From NCBI RefSeq assembly GCF_947499945.1, contig NZ_CANMQD010000001.1, positions 310,001 through 374,000 of the forward strand: DNA of 64,000 nt, written 5' to 3'. The first letter of the stretch is position 1, and the number at the start of each line of letters is the position of its first letter. Source of the stretch: an uncultured Sulfitobacter sp. Lineage in GTDB: Bacteria; Pseudomonadota; Alphaproteobacteria; Rhodobacterales; Rhodobacteraceae. The notes beneath the pieces were generated by a model. That model was not told the origin of the DNA, made no database searches, and saw only the letters and a list, made by a program, of their open reading frames with translations. This document shows positions 47,001-55,008 of the stretch, in pieces. The position numbers and the translations under genes are program-made.

Positions 47001-47445
47001 CACTCTGCCCACGCCCACGTTCTTTTACGGGATGGAGCCAAGCGACGAGATCACCGCCGAGATTGATCCCGGCAAGACGCTGGAAATCCGCCTTCAAGCA
47101 ATTGGTGACACCAACGAGGATGGCGAGGTGAAGGTTTTCTTTGAGCTGAACGGCCAGCCGCGTGTGATCCGCGTGCCAAACCGTCTGGTCAAAGCAACAA
47201 CCGCACAGCGTCCCAAAGCAGAAACCGGCAATCCGAACCACATCGGCGCACCGATGCCCGGTGTTGTGGCCTCTGTCGGCGCTGTGGTGGGCCAAAAAGT
47301 CAAAGCGGGCGATCTGCTGCTCACCATCGAGGCCATGAAAATGGAAACAGGCCTGCACGCAGAGCGTGACGCGGTGGTCAAAGCAGTGCATGTCACAGCA
47401 GGCGGTCAAATCGACGCCAAGGACCTTTTGGTAGAATTGGAATAA
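44005..47445 (+). CDS. pyc: Pyruvate carboxylase
   Basis: The 1146-residue biotin enzyme carboxylates pyruvate to oxaloacetate, replenishing the citric acid cycle. The biotin carboxylase part (about 1-455) begins KILIANRGEIAIRIMRAANE, with the ATP-grasp GGGGRGM and the catalytic FIEVNPRVQVEHTVTEEVTG. The carboxyltransferase barrel (about 530-830) opens LLITDTTMRDGHQSLLATRM and contains LGLKDMAGLLKP. The biotinyl domain at the C terminus has the biotinylated lysine in IEAMKMETG. The start at 44005 is chosen over the open frame that continues 390 bases upstream because the family begins here. Domain order is that of the single-chain alpha-4 type. Confidence 0.97.
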   Translation: MTDFHKILIANRGEIAIRIMRAANEMGKTTVAVFAEEDKLGLHRFKADEAYRIGKDLGPVAAYLSIDEMIRVAKACGADAIHPGYGLLSENPDFVDACAQNGITFIGPKAETMRALGDKASARRVAMAADVPVIPATEVLGDDMDAIKKEAAAVGYPLMLKASWGGGGRGMRPIYNEEELEEKVREGRREAEAAFGNGEGYLEKMIMKARHVEVQILGDSHGDIYHLYERDCSVQRRNQKVVERAPAPYLTEEQRAHVCELGRKICAHVNYECAGTVEFLMDMETDEFYFIEVNPRVQVEHTVTEEVTGIDIVQAQILIAEGKTIAEATGKASQADIQLQGHALQTRITTEDPLNNFIPDYGRITAFREATGMGIRLDGGTAYSGGVITRYYDSLLVKVTAKAQTPEQAIARMDRALREFRIRGVSTNIAFVENLLKHPTFLDNTYHTKFIDETPELFQFAARQDRGTKVLTYIADISVNGHPETKDKPLPPATSRAPEPPASRAEPMMGTRNLLEQKGPQAVADWMGQQRQLLITDTTMRDGHQSLLATRMRSHDMIKVAPAYAANLPTLFSVECWGGATFDVAYRFLQECPWQRLRDIRERMPNIMTQMLLRASNGVGYTNYPDNVVQHFVKTAASSGVDVFRVFDSLNWVENMRVAMDAVQDAGKICEGTICYTGDIFDPDRAKYDLKYYVAMGKELKAAGAHVLGLKDMAGLLKPAQARILVRALKSEVGLPLHFHTHDTAGIATATILAASEAGVDAVDCAMDAFSGNTSQATLGSVVEALRHTDRDTGLDMTAVREISDYWEEVRHQYRAFETGMQAPSSEVYLHEMPGGQFTNLKAQASSLGLDDRWPEVARTYRDVNQMFGDIVKVTPSSKVVGDMALMMVSQGLTRAQVEDPATDVSFPDSVIDMMRGNLGQPPGGFPAGIVSKVLKGEKPNTDRPGAHLKPVDLDAVRKELSKQLDGMVIDDEDLAGYLMYPKVYTDYMARHAIYGPVRTLPTPTFFYGMEPSDEITAEIDPGKTLEIRLQAIGDTNEDGEVKVFFELNGQPRVIRVPNRLVKATTAQRPKAETGNPNHIGAPMPGVVASVGAVVGQKVKAGDLLLTIEAMKMETGLHAERDAVVKAVHVTAGGQIDAKDLLVELE

Positions 47446-47838
47446 ATGATGATGTTGAGTATTACGCCGCTGTACGCGGGCCTCCTGACGATTGTCTTCC
47501 TCGCGCTCAGCGTGGCGGTGATCAAGCAGCGGGTGGCTGTGGACAAGGCAGGCGATGGATCAGATGAGACTGCGCTGAACAAATCCATGCGCGTGCAGGC
47601 AAATTTCGTCGAGTATGTTCCCCTCGGCGTGATCTTAATGCTCTGCGCGGAGCTGCAAGGAGCCCCAAATCTGGCAGTCCATGCCATGGGTGCAACCTTG
47701 CTCATCGGCAGGATCTGCCACGGCATCGGCATGTCCCAAACACCGCAAATCACCGCCCTGCGCGCATCAGGATTTCTGCTGACCGCACTCATGCTCGTGC
47801 TCTCTTCGTTAGCGGTTTTGGGCCATGCTCTATTCTAA
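47446..47838 (+). CDS. MAPEG-family membrane protein
   Basis: The 130-residue product has four membrane helices and the MAPEG pattern: VIKQRVAVDKAGDG after the first helix, then the segment NKSMRVQANFVEYVPLGVIL, which contains the family-typical Arg-x-x-x-Asn-x-x-Glu. Members are eicosanoid/glutathione-metabolism enzymes in eukaryotes; bacterial ones are mostly uncharacterised. The ATG directly follows the pyc stop codon with no gap, so it is almost surely co-transcribed with pyc. Confidence 0.88.
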   Translation: MMMLSITPLYAGLLTIVFLALSVAVIKQRVAVDKAGDGSDETALNKSMRVQANFVEYVPLGVILMLCAELQGAPNLAVHAMGATLLIGRICHGIGMSQTPQITALRASGFLLTALMLVLSSLAVLGHALF

Positions 47839-47917
47839 AGCAAAGTTTTTGCAAAAGAGGTCAATTTACCTCTTGCGGCATGTGGCACAGGGGGCTAAAT
47901 CACCCTCACTAACTGAT

Positions 47918-47992
47918 GCGGGCGTAGCTCAGGGGTAGAGCATAACCTTGCCAAGGTTAGGGTCGGGCGTTCGAATCGCCTCGCCCGCTCCA
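47918..47992 (+). tRNA. tRNA-Gly (anticodon GCC)
   Basis: The 75-base cloverleaf includes an encoded 3' CCA. The acceptor stem GCGGGCG pairs with CGCCCGC (47982-47988), the anticodon stem TAACC/GGTTA encloses TTGCCAA with GCC at 47950-47952, and the T-loop TTCGAAT is present. A hairpin terminator follows 30 bases later. Confidence 0.97.
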
Positions 47993-48023
47993 GTTAGACC
48001 ACCCTACCCCGGTGGTAAACGGT

Positions 48024-48045
48024 AAGGTCGCCTTAGGGCGGCCTT
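48024..48045 (+). terminator. Hairpin downstream of tRNA-Gly
   Basis: AAGGTCGCC pairs with GGCGGCCTT around a short loop (one G-U pair), followed by a weak T-rich stretch. It probably ends the tRNA transcript before the LacI-type gene. Confidence 0.65.
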
Positions 48046-48171
48046 TCGTCGTTTGAGGCCCAGCATCGGGATATCACCCAGACTGTGCTGGCGGCTTTTG
48101 CCGCAAATCGGTTATGTTATGCTCATCATCTTCCCCATATGCTAAGCATTTGGTCAAAAGGCAAACTCACC

Positions 48172-49200
48172 ATGCGCAGCACTGGCCGCTCTCCCCCTAC
48201 ACTCGACGATGTTGCCGCGAGAGCCGGTGTCTCGACTGCGACTGTATCGCGCTGCCTCAACACGCCCGAACGCGTCTCCGACAGCACCCGCACGCGTGTG
48301 CTCAAAGCGGTTGAAACGCTGGGATATACCCCTAATTTTGGCGCCCGCGTTATGGCCGCACAGCGCACTTTCACCATCGGTGCGATCATTCCAACCATGG
48401 AAAACGCGATCTTTGCGCGCGGCTTGCAGGCCTTTCAGGAGGAACTGCATCGACATGGCTATACCCTGCTGGTGTCCAGCACGTCCTATGATCCGAAAAT
48501 CGAGGAAAAGCAGATTCGCGCCCTTGTGGCGCGGGGTGCCGACGGGCTGTTGCTCATAGGGTATGACCGTGATCCGGCGATCTATACCTATCTTGAACGT
48601 CAGGCTGTGCCGACCCTGATTGCATGGGCCTTCGCTCCAGAGATACCACTTCCCGCCATCGGGTTTGATAACCGCGCCGCCATGCGCAGGCTGGCGCAGG
48701 AAGTCATCGACCACGGCCACAAACGCATCGGCGTCATCTCTGCGCTGAGCAAAGGAAACGACCGCGCGGCAGAGCGGCTGCTGGGTGTCAGAGACGCGCT
48801 CGGTGCGAATGGCCTGCCGCCCGAGTGTCTGACCATCATCGAAACACCTTACGGTATTGAAACGGGTGAGCAGGCGATGATCCAACTCATGCAAGGCACT
48901 GCCCCGCCCAGCGCCGTGATGTGCGGTAATGACGTGTTGGCGGCGGGTGCCTTGCGCGGCGCGCGGGCCATGGGCCTCGACGTGCCACGCGATGTGTCGG
49001 TGACGGGATTTGACGACATCGAAATGGCCCGCATCGTCACACCAGCGCTAACCACCATGCAGGTCCCGCACCGCGAGATGGGCACAAAAGCGGCCACCGC
49101 CCTGATCGCCCTTGTCGACGGCGCGCAGAGCATGGGCGCTCAAAAACTTGATGTAACGCTTGAACACCGCGCCTCTCTGGGGCCTGCCAAACAAAGCTGA
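48172..49200 (+). CDS. LacI-family transcriptional regulator
   Basis: The 342-residue product has an N-terminal HTH (PTLDDVAARAGVSTATVSRC, residues 9-28) with the hinge helix AVETLGYTPNFGARVMAA, and a periplasmic-binding-protein-like effector domain from about residue 65 (FTIGAIIPTMENAIFARGLQ). The typical C-terminal SVTGFDDIEMARIVTPALTT and PHREMG segments are present. It precedes and points toward an oxidase and TRAP transporter genes and is the likely local regulator, its effector being the transported compound or a product of it. No clear LacI-type palindrome was found in 49201-49291. Confidence 0.92.
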   Translation: MRSTGRSPPTLDDVAARAGVSTATVSRCLNTPERVSDSTRTRVLKAVETLGYTPNFGARVMAAQRTFTIGAIIPTMENAIFARGLQAFQEELHRHGYTLLVSSTSYDPKIEEKQIRALVARGADGLLLIGYDRDPAIYTYLERQAVPTLIAWAFAPEIPLPAIGFDNRAAMRRLAQEVIDHGHKRIGVISALSKGNDRAAERLLGVRDALGANGLPPECLTIIETPYGIETGEQAMIQLMQGTAPPSAVMCGNDVLAAGALRGARAMGLDVPRDVSVTGFDDIEMARIVTPALTTMQVPHREMGTKAATALIALVDGAQSMGAQKLDVTLEHRASLGPAKQS

Positions 49201-49291
49201 AGCCTTCAAGCACTTCCGCCACTTTAGGGCCGTGACATTGCATGCTGTTTTGGTCAGGCTCATTCATGGACCATAAGCGGAGCACCTCACT

Positions 49292-50530
49292 ATGAATATT
49301 CTCGTCGCAGGCGCTGGGATCGTCGGCATTTCGACTGCCATCTGGCTGCAACGTGCAGGCCACAGCGTCACAGTTGTCGACCGCGCAGGCCCTGCTTCTG
49401 GCACCAGTCACGGCAACGCAGGTGTTTTGGCCGCTGGAGCGGTTGTCCCTGTGACCACTCCAGGGCTGGCACGCAAAGCACCTGCCATGCTTATGGACCG
49501 CGATGCGCCCTTGTTCCTGCGCTGGTCCTACCTACCGCGCCTGCTGCCGTTCTTGCGCAGATACCTGGCTTACGGCACCGATGCCCATGTGGATCACTAC
49601 GGCAAATCCATGTCTGCCCTGCTCCATGACACTGTCGAGCAGCATCAAGCGCTGGCTGCTGATACGCCTGCCGCACGGTTCATCACGACGGATGACTATT
49701 GTTTCGGCTATGCCACCCGCGCCGATTTTGACGCCGACAGCTATGGCTGGGGCAAGCGTGATGCGCAGGGGGTGCAATACGAGGTGGTGAGCGGTGCACA
49801 ATACGCCGCTTATGATCCGATCTTTGGCGATGCTTTTAAGACAGTCGTGCGATGCAAGAACCATGGCCGCATCAGCGATCCGGGTGCCTATGTAAAGGCA
49901 CTTGCCGAGCACTTTGTCTCGGAAGGAGGCACGCTCCAGATCACTTCGATCAACGATATTGAGATGGAGGAAGGTGCCGTGAGCGCGCTGATTACCGACG
50001 ATGGTCCCCTCACCGCTGACAGAATCGTCTTTGCAATGGGCCCATGGTCGCGCGAGATCGCCCATAAGTTGGGCGTCAAAGTCCCTTTCGAGAGCGAGCG
50101 GGGATATCATATCGAGCTTACCAATCCCTCCACAATGCCCCGTGCGCCTATGATGGTCGCCTCGGGCAAGTTCGTGCTGACCCCGATGGAGGGCCGCTTG
50201 CGGGCTGCGGGCGTCATCGAATTTGGCGGGCTGGATGCACCCGCATCGCGTGCACCCCTTGATATGCTACGCCGTCAGGTGAAAAAGCTGTTGCCCGACC
50301 TGCAATACGACGACGTTGTTGAATGGATGGGCCATCGCCCCGCCCCTGCGGACAGCCTGCCGCTGATTGGCGCTAATGATGCCAGCGGCCGCAGCTACAG
50401 CGCCTTTGGTCACCAGCATGTCGGATTGACAGGCGGCCCGAAAACGGGTCGGATGATTGCGGAGTTAATTAATGGCCGCGCCCCCAATATGGATATGCGC
50501 GCCTTTGATCCCTCAAAATATCGAAGCTAA
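49292..50530 (+). CDS. DadA-like FAD-dependent amino acid dehydrogenase/oxidase
   Basis: The 412-residue flavoprotein of the DAO family starts with the FAD-binding loop VAGAGIVGISTAIWLQRAGH and ends with GHQHVGLTGGPKTGRMIAEL. An internal motif ADSLPLIGA and the Arg-rich active-site region RGYHIELTNPS match D-amino acid dehydrogenases and related deaminases. It would oxidatively deaminate an amino acid, passing electrons to the respiratory chain or oxygen. Located between the LacI regulator and TRAP genes, 36 bases before dctP, it is the probable first catabolic step for the imported substrate. The exact substrate is unknown. Confidence 0.85.
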   Translation: MNILVAGAGIVGISTAIWLQRAGHSVTVVDRAGPASGTSHGNAGVLAAGAVVPVTTPGLARKAPAMLMDRDAPLFLRWSYLPRLLPFLRRYLAYGTDAHVDHYGKSMSALLHDTVEQHQALAADTPAARFITTDDYCFGYATRADFDADSYGWGKRDAQGVQYEVVSGAQYAAYDPIFGDAFKTVVRCKNHGRISDPGAYVKALAEHFVSEGGTLQITSINDIEMEEGAVSALITDDGPLTADRIVFAMGPWSREIAHKLGVKVPFESERGYHIELTNPSTMPRAPMMVASGKFVLTPMEGRLRAAGVIEFGGLDAPASRAPLDMLRRQVKKLLPDLQYDDVVEWMGHRPAPADSLPLIGANDASGRSYSAFGHQHVGLTGGPKTGRMIAELINGRAPNMDMRAFDPSKYRS

Positions 50531-50566
50531 AGGCCGTTAGAGCCTCAACCAACCGGGAGACAATCC

Positions 50567-51556
50567 ATGAATACGTTTACGAAACTGGCCTGCACCGCAG
50601 CCGCAACAGCGCTGATCGCAGGCGCTGCATTGGCCGATGGTCATGCGCAAAAGTGGGACATGCCAATGGCCTATGCGGCCACCAACTTCCACTCCGAACA
50701 AGGCGTCGTTTTCGCTGATAAAGTGCGCGAATATACCAATGGTGCCATCGACATCACCGTCCATCCCGGTGGCTCGTTGTTTGGCGGTGGTGACATCAAA
50801 CGTGCTGTGCAGACGGGTCAGGTCAACATCGGTGAGCGCTTCATGTCCGCCCACGCGAATGAGGCCCCTCTGCTGGGGTGGGACAACCTGCCCTTCCTCG
50901 CCACTACCTATGCTGATAACGCAAAACTCTGGGAAGCGGCAAAAGGGCCGGTGAACGCACAGCTGGCGGATCTTAACATGGTGACGCTCTATTCCTGCGC
51001 ATGGCCGGGTCAGGGTTTCTATTTCGCCAAGGAAGTAGGCTCCTCCGCAGACACCCAAGGGGTGAAATTCCGCTCCTATAACTCTGCGACCGCAACCTTT
51101 GCCGAAGAACTGGGTATGATCCCTGTCCAGATTGAAGCGGCAGAACTGGCGCAGGCATTGGCAACTGGCGTTGCCTCCTCGTTCATCTCGTCAGGCTCCA
51201 CTGGGTATGACCAAAAGGTCTGGGAGCACCTGAGCCACTATTACAAAGTCAACGCATGGCTGCCGCGCAACTACGTCGTCGCGAACAAGCAGGCGTGGGA
51301 AGCACTGGACGATGAGACCCGCGCAGGTGTGATGAAAGCCGCAGACGAGACTGCCGCCGCCTGTAACGCCAAATCCGAAGAGCTGGCCGATTTCTACTTT
51401 GCCGAGCTTGAAAAGAACGGCATGACTGTCACGGACGCCTCGCCCGAGTTTTTGGCCGAGCTGGAAGTGATTGGTGCCAAGATGACAGCCGAATGGCTGG
51501 AGACTGCTGGTGCTGATGGCCAAGCGATCATCGACGCTTACAAAGCAATGAAGTAA
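50567..51556 (+). CDS. dctP: TRAP transporter substrate-binding protein, DctP family
   Basis: The 329-residue periplasmic protein has a signal peptide (MNTFTKLACTAAATALIAGA, cleavage near ALA-DGHA). The mature part follows the DctP pattern with HPGGSLFGGGDIKRAVQTGQ and the conserved arginine segment GVKFRSYNSATATFAEELGM, which in the family contacts the carboxylate of the ligand. The helical C-terminal part is typical. It delivers a carboxylated substrate to DctQ-DctM. An attenuator hairpin follows the stop codon. Confidence 0.92.
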   Translation: MNTFTKLACTAAATALIAGAALADGHAQKWDMPMAYAATNFHSEQGVVFADKVREYTNGAIDITVHPGGSLFGGGDIKRAVQTGQVNIGERFMSAHANEAPLLGWDNLPFLATTYADNAKLWEAAKGPVNAQLADLNMVTLYSCAWPGQGFYFAKEVGSSADTQGVKFRSYNSATATFAEELGMIPVQIEAAELAQALATGVASSFISSGSTGYDQKVWEHLSHYYKVNAWLPRNYVVANKQAWEALDDETRAGVMKAADETAAACNAKSEELADFYFAELEKNGMTVTDASPEFLAELEVIGAKMTAEWLETAGADGQAIIDAYKAMK

Positions 51557-51563
51557 GCACTTG

Positions 51564-51596
51564 TGCGCCCTGCCAAATGGCGGGGCGCATCTTTTC
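51564..51596 (+). terminator. Intercistronic attenuator between dctP and dctQ
   Basis: TGCGCCCTGCC pairs with GGCGGGGCGCA (one G-U) around AAAT and is followed by TCTTTT. It probably terminates part of the transcripts so that the binding protein is made in excess over the permease, and may protect dctP mRNA from 3' decay. Confidence 0.8.
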
Positions 51597-51614
51597 ACCT
51601 AAGGAATTCAAGAC

Positions 51615-52328
51615 ATGCGCGACTGGTCGCCAGTGCTGGGCCTGCCTTTATGGGTATGGCTCTTTGTCCTGCCTCTGCTCTTCGGAGTGCTCTGCTTTTT
51701 CGCAAAAGAACCTTTGGAACGGCGCATGCGCCCTCTTTGGCGTTTCCTTGATGGCGTCTATTTCGCCTCGGGCGCCATCGCCGCGTTTTTCATGTGTACG
51801 ATCCTGCTGCTGATTGTCGCGCAGATGGTAGCCCGCTGGACAGGTGTCGCCCTCCCCGGCACAACCGAATTTGCAGGCTATGCCATGGCTGCCACCTCAT
51901 TCTTTGCACTGTCCCATGCCCTCACCCGCGGCGCGCATATCCGCGTGTCGATTGTGCTGAACTGGAACCGCTTCACCTCTCGCTGGCTTGATATCTTCGC
52001 CGTGACTGGTGCTGCGATCATCGCCACCTACTTCGCACGCTATGCAGTCAAGACCACCCAATTCTCCGAAATGCTGAATGACCGCACTCAAGGGCAGGAC
52101 AAAATCCCCGAATGGGTTGTCACCTTTCTGTCCCTGCCTAAGACGCCGATTGGCGAATGGGGCAGCGCCATGGGCAATGCCTCGTCCGAACTGGTCTTTA
52201 CCCCCGTTTGGATACCGCAGCTTGCCATGTCAGCAGGTGCGATCCTGCTAGCAATCGCACTCTGGGACACGTTGTACCGCACGATAATCACGGGCAAGAA
52301 CCCCATCGTTTCAGAGGCCGTAGAATGA
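51615..52328 (+). CDS. dctQ: TRAP transporter small permease, DctQ family
   Basis: The 237-residue membrane protein is larger than the smallest DctQ proteins. An N-terminal hydrophobic segment (VLGLPLWVWLFVLPLLFGVL) precedes the four-helix core, with the conserved RWTGVALPGTTEFAGYAMAA and HALTRGAHIRVSIV region. DctQ bridges the binding protein and the large DctM subunit. Its stop overlaps the dctM start as ATGA. Confidence 0.88.
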   Translation: MRDWSPVLGLPLWVWLFVLPLLFGVLCFFAKEPLERRMRPLWRFLDGVYFASGAIAAFFMCTILLLIVAQMVARWTGVALPGTTEFAGYAMAATSFFALSHALTRGAHIRVSIVLNWNRFTSRWLDIFAVTGAAIIATYFARYAVKTTQFSEMLNDRTQGQDKIPEWVVTFLSLPKTPIGEWGSAMGNASSELVFTPVWIPQLAMSAGAILLAIALWDTLYRTIITGKNPIVSEAVE

Positions 52329-53641
52329 TCGAGACCTATGCAACTATCGTCTTTCTCTGCGTCCTATTCGGGCTTCTCGCTTCGTCTATCTGGATCGGTC
52401 TGGCACTCATGGGGGTCGCTTGGGTAGGGCTTGAGCTGTTCACCACCCGTCCCGCAGGCGATGCGATGATCACGACCATCTGGACCAGTTCCAGCAGTTG
52501 GACCCTTACCGCCCTGCCGCTCTTTATCTGGATGGGTGAAATCCTCTACCGCACGCGATTATCCCAAGACATGTTTCGCGGGTTGGCCCCGTGGATGCGC
52601 TGGCTGCCCGGTGGATTGCTGCACACCAATATCGCGGGCTGCACGATCTTTGCCGCAGTCTCAGGGTCCTCCGCCGCAACGCTGACCACTGTGGGCAAGA
52701 TGAGCATCCCCGAACTGCGTAAACGCGGCTACCCTGAATATATGATCATCGGCACACTCGCGGGTGCGGCCACCCTCGGCCTGATGATCCCGCCATCCCT
52801 CACCCTTATCGTTTATGGCGTCTCCATCAACGAGAGCATAATTAAACTCTTCATGGCTGGCATCATCCCCGGTCTGGTCCTCGCGGCGTTATTTATGAGT
52901 TATATCGCCGTCTGGCACTTTGTCCGCCCCGGTGAGCGCCCCCCGCCAGAACCGTCTATGTCATTCGGAAAAATGCTCGCCGAGAGCCGTTTTCTCGTGC
53001 CTGTTCTATTGCTCGTCTTTGCGGTCATCGGCTCGATGTACTTCGGCTGGGCCACCGCGACCGAAGCCGCCGCCGTAGGCGTTCTCGGCTCGCTCACGCT
53101 GGCACTCTTCCAAGGGTCGCTGAGCTTCAATACCTTTCTCGAAAGCCTTATGGGCGCCACACGCACTTCCGCAATGATCGCATTAATCCTGATGGGAGCG
53201 GCCTTCCTGTCACTGTCCATGGGCTTTACCGGACTGCCCCGCGCGCTGGCCGCGTGGATCGACGAGTTGAACCTATCGCCCATCGTGCTGATCGCAGCAC
53301 TCACGGTGTTCTATATCATCCTTGGCATGTTCCTTGACGGGATTTCCTCGGTTGTCCTGACGATGGCGATCGTCGAGCCAATGATCCGCCAAGCGGGGAT
53401 CGACGTGATCTGGTTCGGTATCTTTATCGTTGTAGTGGTCGAGATGGCACAGGTTACACCACCTATCGGTTTTAACCTCTTCGTGCTCCAAGGCATGACC
53501 AGACACGAGATTTCGTATATATCGAAGGTCGCCCTGCCAATGGTCGGCTTGATGCTTCTGATGGTCATTATTCTGGTGATCTTCCCCGAACTCGCCACAT
53601 GGCTGCCCGACAAAATCAGCGCAAACCAAGTCCGACAATAG
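52325..53641 (+). CDS. dctM: TRAP transporter large permease, DctM family
   Basis: The 438-residue protein with about twelve membrane helices is the ion-coupled transport subunit. DctM landmarks include LPLFIWMGEILYRTRLSQDM, AAVSGSSAATLTTVGKMSIP, LAGAATLGLMIPPSLTLIVY and, near the end, VEMAQVTPPIGFNLFVLQGM. The start at 52325 overlaps dctQ; the open frame upstream has no signal. It uses a sodium or proton gradient to import the ligand captured by DctP. Confidence 0.95.
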   Translation: MIETYATIVFLCVLFGLLASSIWIGLALMGVAWVGLELFTTRPAGDAMITTIWTSSSSWTLTALPLFIWMGEILYRTRLSQDMFRGLAPWMRWLPGGLLHTNIAGCTIFAAVSGSSAATLTTVGKMSIPELRKRGYPEYMIIGTLAGAATLGLMIPPSLTLIVYGVSINESIIKLFMAGIIPGLVLAALFMSYIAVWHFVRPGERPPPEPSMSFGKMLAESRFLVPVLLLVFAVIGSMYFGWATATEAAAVGVLGSLTLALFQGSLSFNTFLESLMGATRTSAMIALILMGAAFLSLSMGFTGLPRALAAWIDELNLSPIVLIAALTVFYIILGMFLDGISSVVLTMAIVEPMIRQAGIDVIWFGIFIVVVVEMAQVTPPIGFNLFVLQGMTRHEISYISKVALPMVGLMLLMVIILVIFPELATWLPDKISANQVRQ

Positions 53642-53645
53642 CACT

Positions 53646-54314
53646 ATGATCCCGCGCGTCACTGTCCTGCAACTCGACACCCACTTCCCCCGTATCGCGG
53701 GAGATATCGGCAATGCTGAAACCTATGCGCGCCCGCCCCAAATAATCCGCATCGCAGGCGCTTTCGTGCAACAGATCGTAACGGGCAACCCGCAGAATAT
53801 TGAGATGGCATTGTTCGAAGAGGCTTTGAGCCATGCGGAGGGCGATATAATCGTAACCTCCTGTGGATTTCTGTCTTACTGGCAAGCGCATCTTGCCGCC
53901 CTCACGGACCGCCCGTTTATCAGCTCGGCGCTTACAGCGCTGGATCACTTGAGCGCAACCTATACCCCCGAAGAATTGCGCATCCTGACCTTCGATCAAG
54001 CGTCTTTGGGCGCTGCACATCTGGGCAAGTATCCCGAGTACCTAAACAGCATCCTAGGCCTGCTTCCTGCGCACCATCTGCGCCAAGTGATCAGCCAGAA
54101 CCTCAGCGCCCTCGACCCTGATAAAGCAGGAGCCGAGATCACGGCATTATTGACCGAAACCCAGACAAAAGCGCACCGCCATATCCTGCTGGAATGTACA
54201 AATCTGCCGCCCTACCGCGCGGCTATAACTTCCGCGACAGGCCTGCCTGTCACCGATATCCTAACCTGTATTGAGGCGGCTTGCGCAGGTGCCATAGCTC
54301 CCGAGTTCAGTTGA
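53646..54314 (+). CDS. Asp/Glu-racemase superfamily protein
   Basis: The 222-residue product has the layout of the aspartate/glutamate/hydantoin racemase fold, with one candidate catalytic cysteine in VTSCGFLSYW (near residue 77) and the second in LLECTNLPPYRAA (near residue 183), as expected for two-Cys cofactor-independent racemases. It starts four bases after dctM, so it belongs to the transport unit. Together with the DadA-like enzyme it suggests interconversion of stereoisomers of an imported amino acid. Substrate not predictable. Confidence 0.75.
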   Translation: MIPRVTVLQLDTHFPRIAGDIGNAETYARPPQIIRIAGAFVQQIVTGNPQNIEMALFEEALSHAEGDIIVTSCGFLSYWQAHLAALTDRPFISSALTALDHLSATYTPEELRILTFDQASLGAAHLGKYPEYLNSILGLLPAHHLRQVISQNLSALDPDKAGAEITALLTETQTKAHRHILLECTNLPPYRAAITSATGLPVTDILTCIEAACAGAIAPEFS

Positions 54315-54642
54315 TCGGGAACCGTTTGAGGCAAATGGGCGCGTTGCGCTGATAGTCGCGCAGCGTCTCGTCCACATCGCGGCGATCCCGCATTGCTTCC
54401 ATGGCACGCTTCTTCTCGGTCCAGTTACCACTCACATGCCGCTCGAGGATCAGAACGGAAATTCCAATAAGCACATCCTTTTCAGAATCGCCCATCAGTC
54501 CCGCACCATTGAGCGTCACCCCCGTCATCGCCATCATATTGGCGCATCGGATTGCCGCGACCTCGTCCCCTTCATATATCCTCTGACCTGCAGCGACATC
54601 CGTGGAAACAAGCGCAAGCATCAGGACCAGCCCCCGCATCAA
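54307..54642 (-). CDS. Small exported protein of unknown function (111 aa)
   Basis: A signal peptide ([20 protein letters not shown]) precedes a short helical protein with two cysteines, one early in AAIRCANMMAMTG and one near the C terminus in APICLKRFP, which could form a disulfide in the periplasm. The basic segment NWTEKKRAMEAMRDRRD lies between. No family recognised. It overlaps the next gene upstream (an AsnC sensor domain) by four bases and the convergent racemase-like gene by eight. Confidence 0.7.
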   Translation of the reverse strand: MMRGLVLMLALVSTDVAAGQRIYEGDEVAAIRCANMMAMTGVTLNGAGLMGDSEKDVLIGISVLILERHVSGNWTEKKRAMEAMRDRRDVDETLRDYQRNAPICLKRFPIN

Positions 54643-54878
54643 AACGCTTTGAAGGTCATAGTGGTAAGCGAGCGTTCAATGCCGTCAATGTCGAGCAAGT
54701 TGTCGTTAATATAAACGCCCACATCCTGCCCGCTGGGGATATACAGTTTCATCATCAGGTCATAGTCACCAGAGGTGGAATACAGCTCAGAATGGATCTC
54801 ACGCAGGGTGATCGCCTCGGCCACCTTATAGGTCGTTCCCGGACGGCATCTGATCTGGATAAAAACACATGTACTCAC
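54639..54878 (-). CDS. Stand-alone Lrp/AsnC ligand-binding (RAM) domain protein
   Basis: The 79-residue product consists only of the alpha-beta effector domain of Lrp/AsnC regulators: [20 protein letters not shown], a [12 protein letters not shown] strand motif and a final [16 protein letters not shown]. No HTH is encoded, and the GTG start at 54878 is where the family begins. Such proteins form oligomers that bind amino acids and may modulate full-length regulators. Whether it senses the amino acid moved by the TRAP system next door is speculation. It overlaps the small exported-protein gene by four bases. Confidence 0.85.
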   Translation of the reverse strand: MSTCVFIQIRCRPGTTYKVAEAITLREIHSELYSTSGDYDLMMKLYIPSGQDVGVYINDNLLDIDGIERSLTTMTFKAF

Positions 54879-55008
54879 GGGGCGGCCTCTCTTGCTCTGC
54901 TGTGGCCCCCAAGCTGGCATGAAGCCCCAACAGCCGCAATCCCTCATCGCCCCTTGGCGCGCCGTGTCGCGGTGTTATAAGGACACAAACGCGTCAACGG
55001 AGGCTCCC

